From Gonocerus acuteangulatus (lineage: Eukaryota; Arthropoda; Insecta; Hemiptera; Coreidae), in assembly GCA_946811695.1 (NCBI GenBank), contig OX328124.1, positions 91,257,696 through 91,321,695 on the forward strand: a DNA stretch of 64,000 bases, written 5' to 3'. The position numbers and the translations under genes are program-made. Below, piece after piece: positions 63,891 to 64,000 of this stretch; positions within the stretch are counted from its first letter, which is position 1; each line of letters starts with the position of its first letter. Under the pieces are notes generated by a model. It saw only the letters and a list, made by a program, of their open reading frames with translations. It did not search any database and was not told the origin of the DNA.

Positions 63891-64000
63891 GTTCATAATG
63901 ACACCGGCAGAGGACAGCACAACAGCACTTCATCTAACAGCCGGCAGAGGCCAGTAGTAGTCGATTCAAAATGGCCGTCAATGGTTCAGAGTAGCCAATT

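Overview
The window is nuclear DNA of an arthropod, most likely an insect. It is AT-rich, its genes have GT-AG introns, it is dense in transposons, and it holds one gene with a ZAD domain, a domain typical of arthropod zinc-finger proteins. I cannot name the species. All gene names rest on protein recognition by eye, and exon joins were checked by splice-site dinucleotides and codon phase.

Six conserved genes can be read. (1) An MTERF4-like mitochondrial factor, one coding exon, + strand, 973-1743. (2) CMC1, a twin Cx9C protein of cytochrome oxidase assembly, three exons, + strand, 7639-17760, with a 9.0-kb second intron. (3) TSEN2/SEN2, a catalytic subunit of the tRNA-splicing endonuclease, four exons, - strand, 19828-26953, with its Tyr-His-Lys triad intact. 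(4) PPP1R7/SDS22, the leucine-rich PP1 regulator, eight exons, + strand, 27387-32612. It is head-to-head with TSEN2 across about 430 bp. (5) A nine-exon, 540-residue zinc-finger protein that joins an N-terminal THAP domain, a ZAD domain and C2H2 fingers, - strand, 37686-49134. (6) PNO1, a KH-domain ribosome-assembly factor, one exon, + strand, 57577-58293, with a CACGTG E-box just upstream. Three weaker candidates are listed at low confidence: 18281-19143, 27040-27216 and 49597-50345.

Most of the rest is mobile DNA. The clearest structure is a nested stack filling CMC1 intron 2. A hAT-like element (8844-17069) contains a Tigger/pogo-like element (9346-16940). That one contains a foldback element with arms of about 1 kb (about 9376-14452), which holds a 5'-truncated LINE (11549-13173), which is itself broken by a 78-bp insertion. 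The Tigger coding region is also cut by a second hAT element (14833-16399), which carries a tRNA-derived SINE. Several layers keep target-site duplications, so the order of insertion can be read.

Other mobile DNA includes: two hAT MITE copies with perfect 8-bp duplications (326-723, 6999-7371); two piggyBac-type MITEs between TTAA sites (28481-28937, 61548-61886); a second nested palindromic structure downstream of PNO1 (58626-61387); an inverted pair of pogo-like relics 31 kb apart (about 4370-5710 and 36195-37400); LINE fragments of several types; and three families of tRNA-derived SINEs. The unassigned stretches hold no gene I can support. I saw no functional tRNA, rRNA, CRISPR array or prokaryotic feature.
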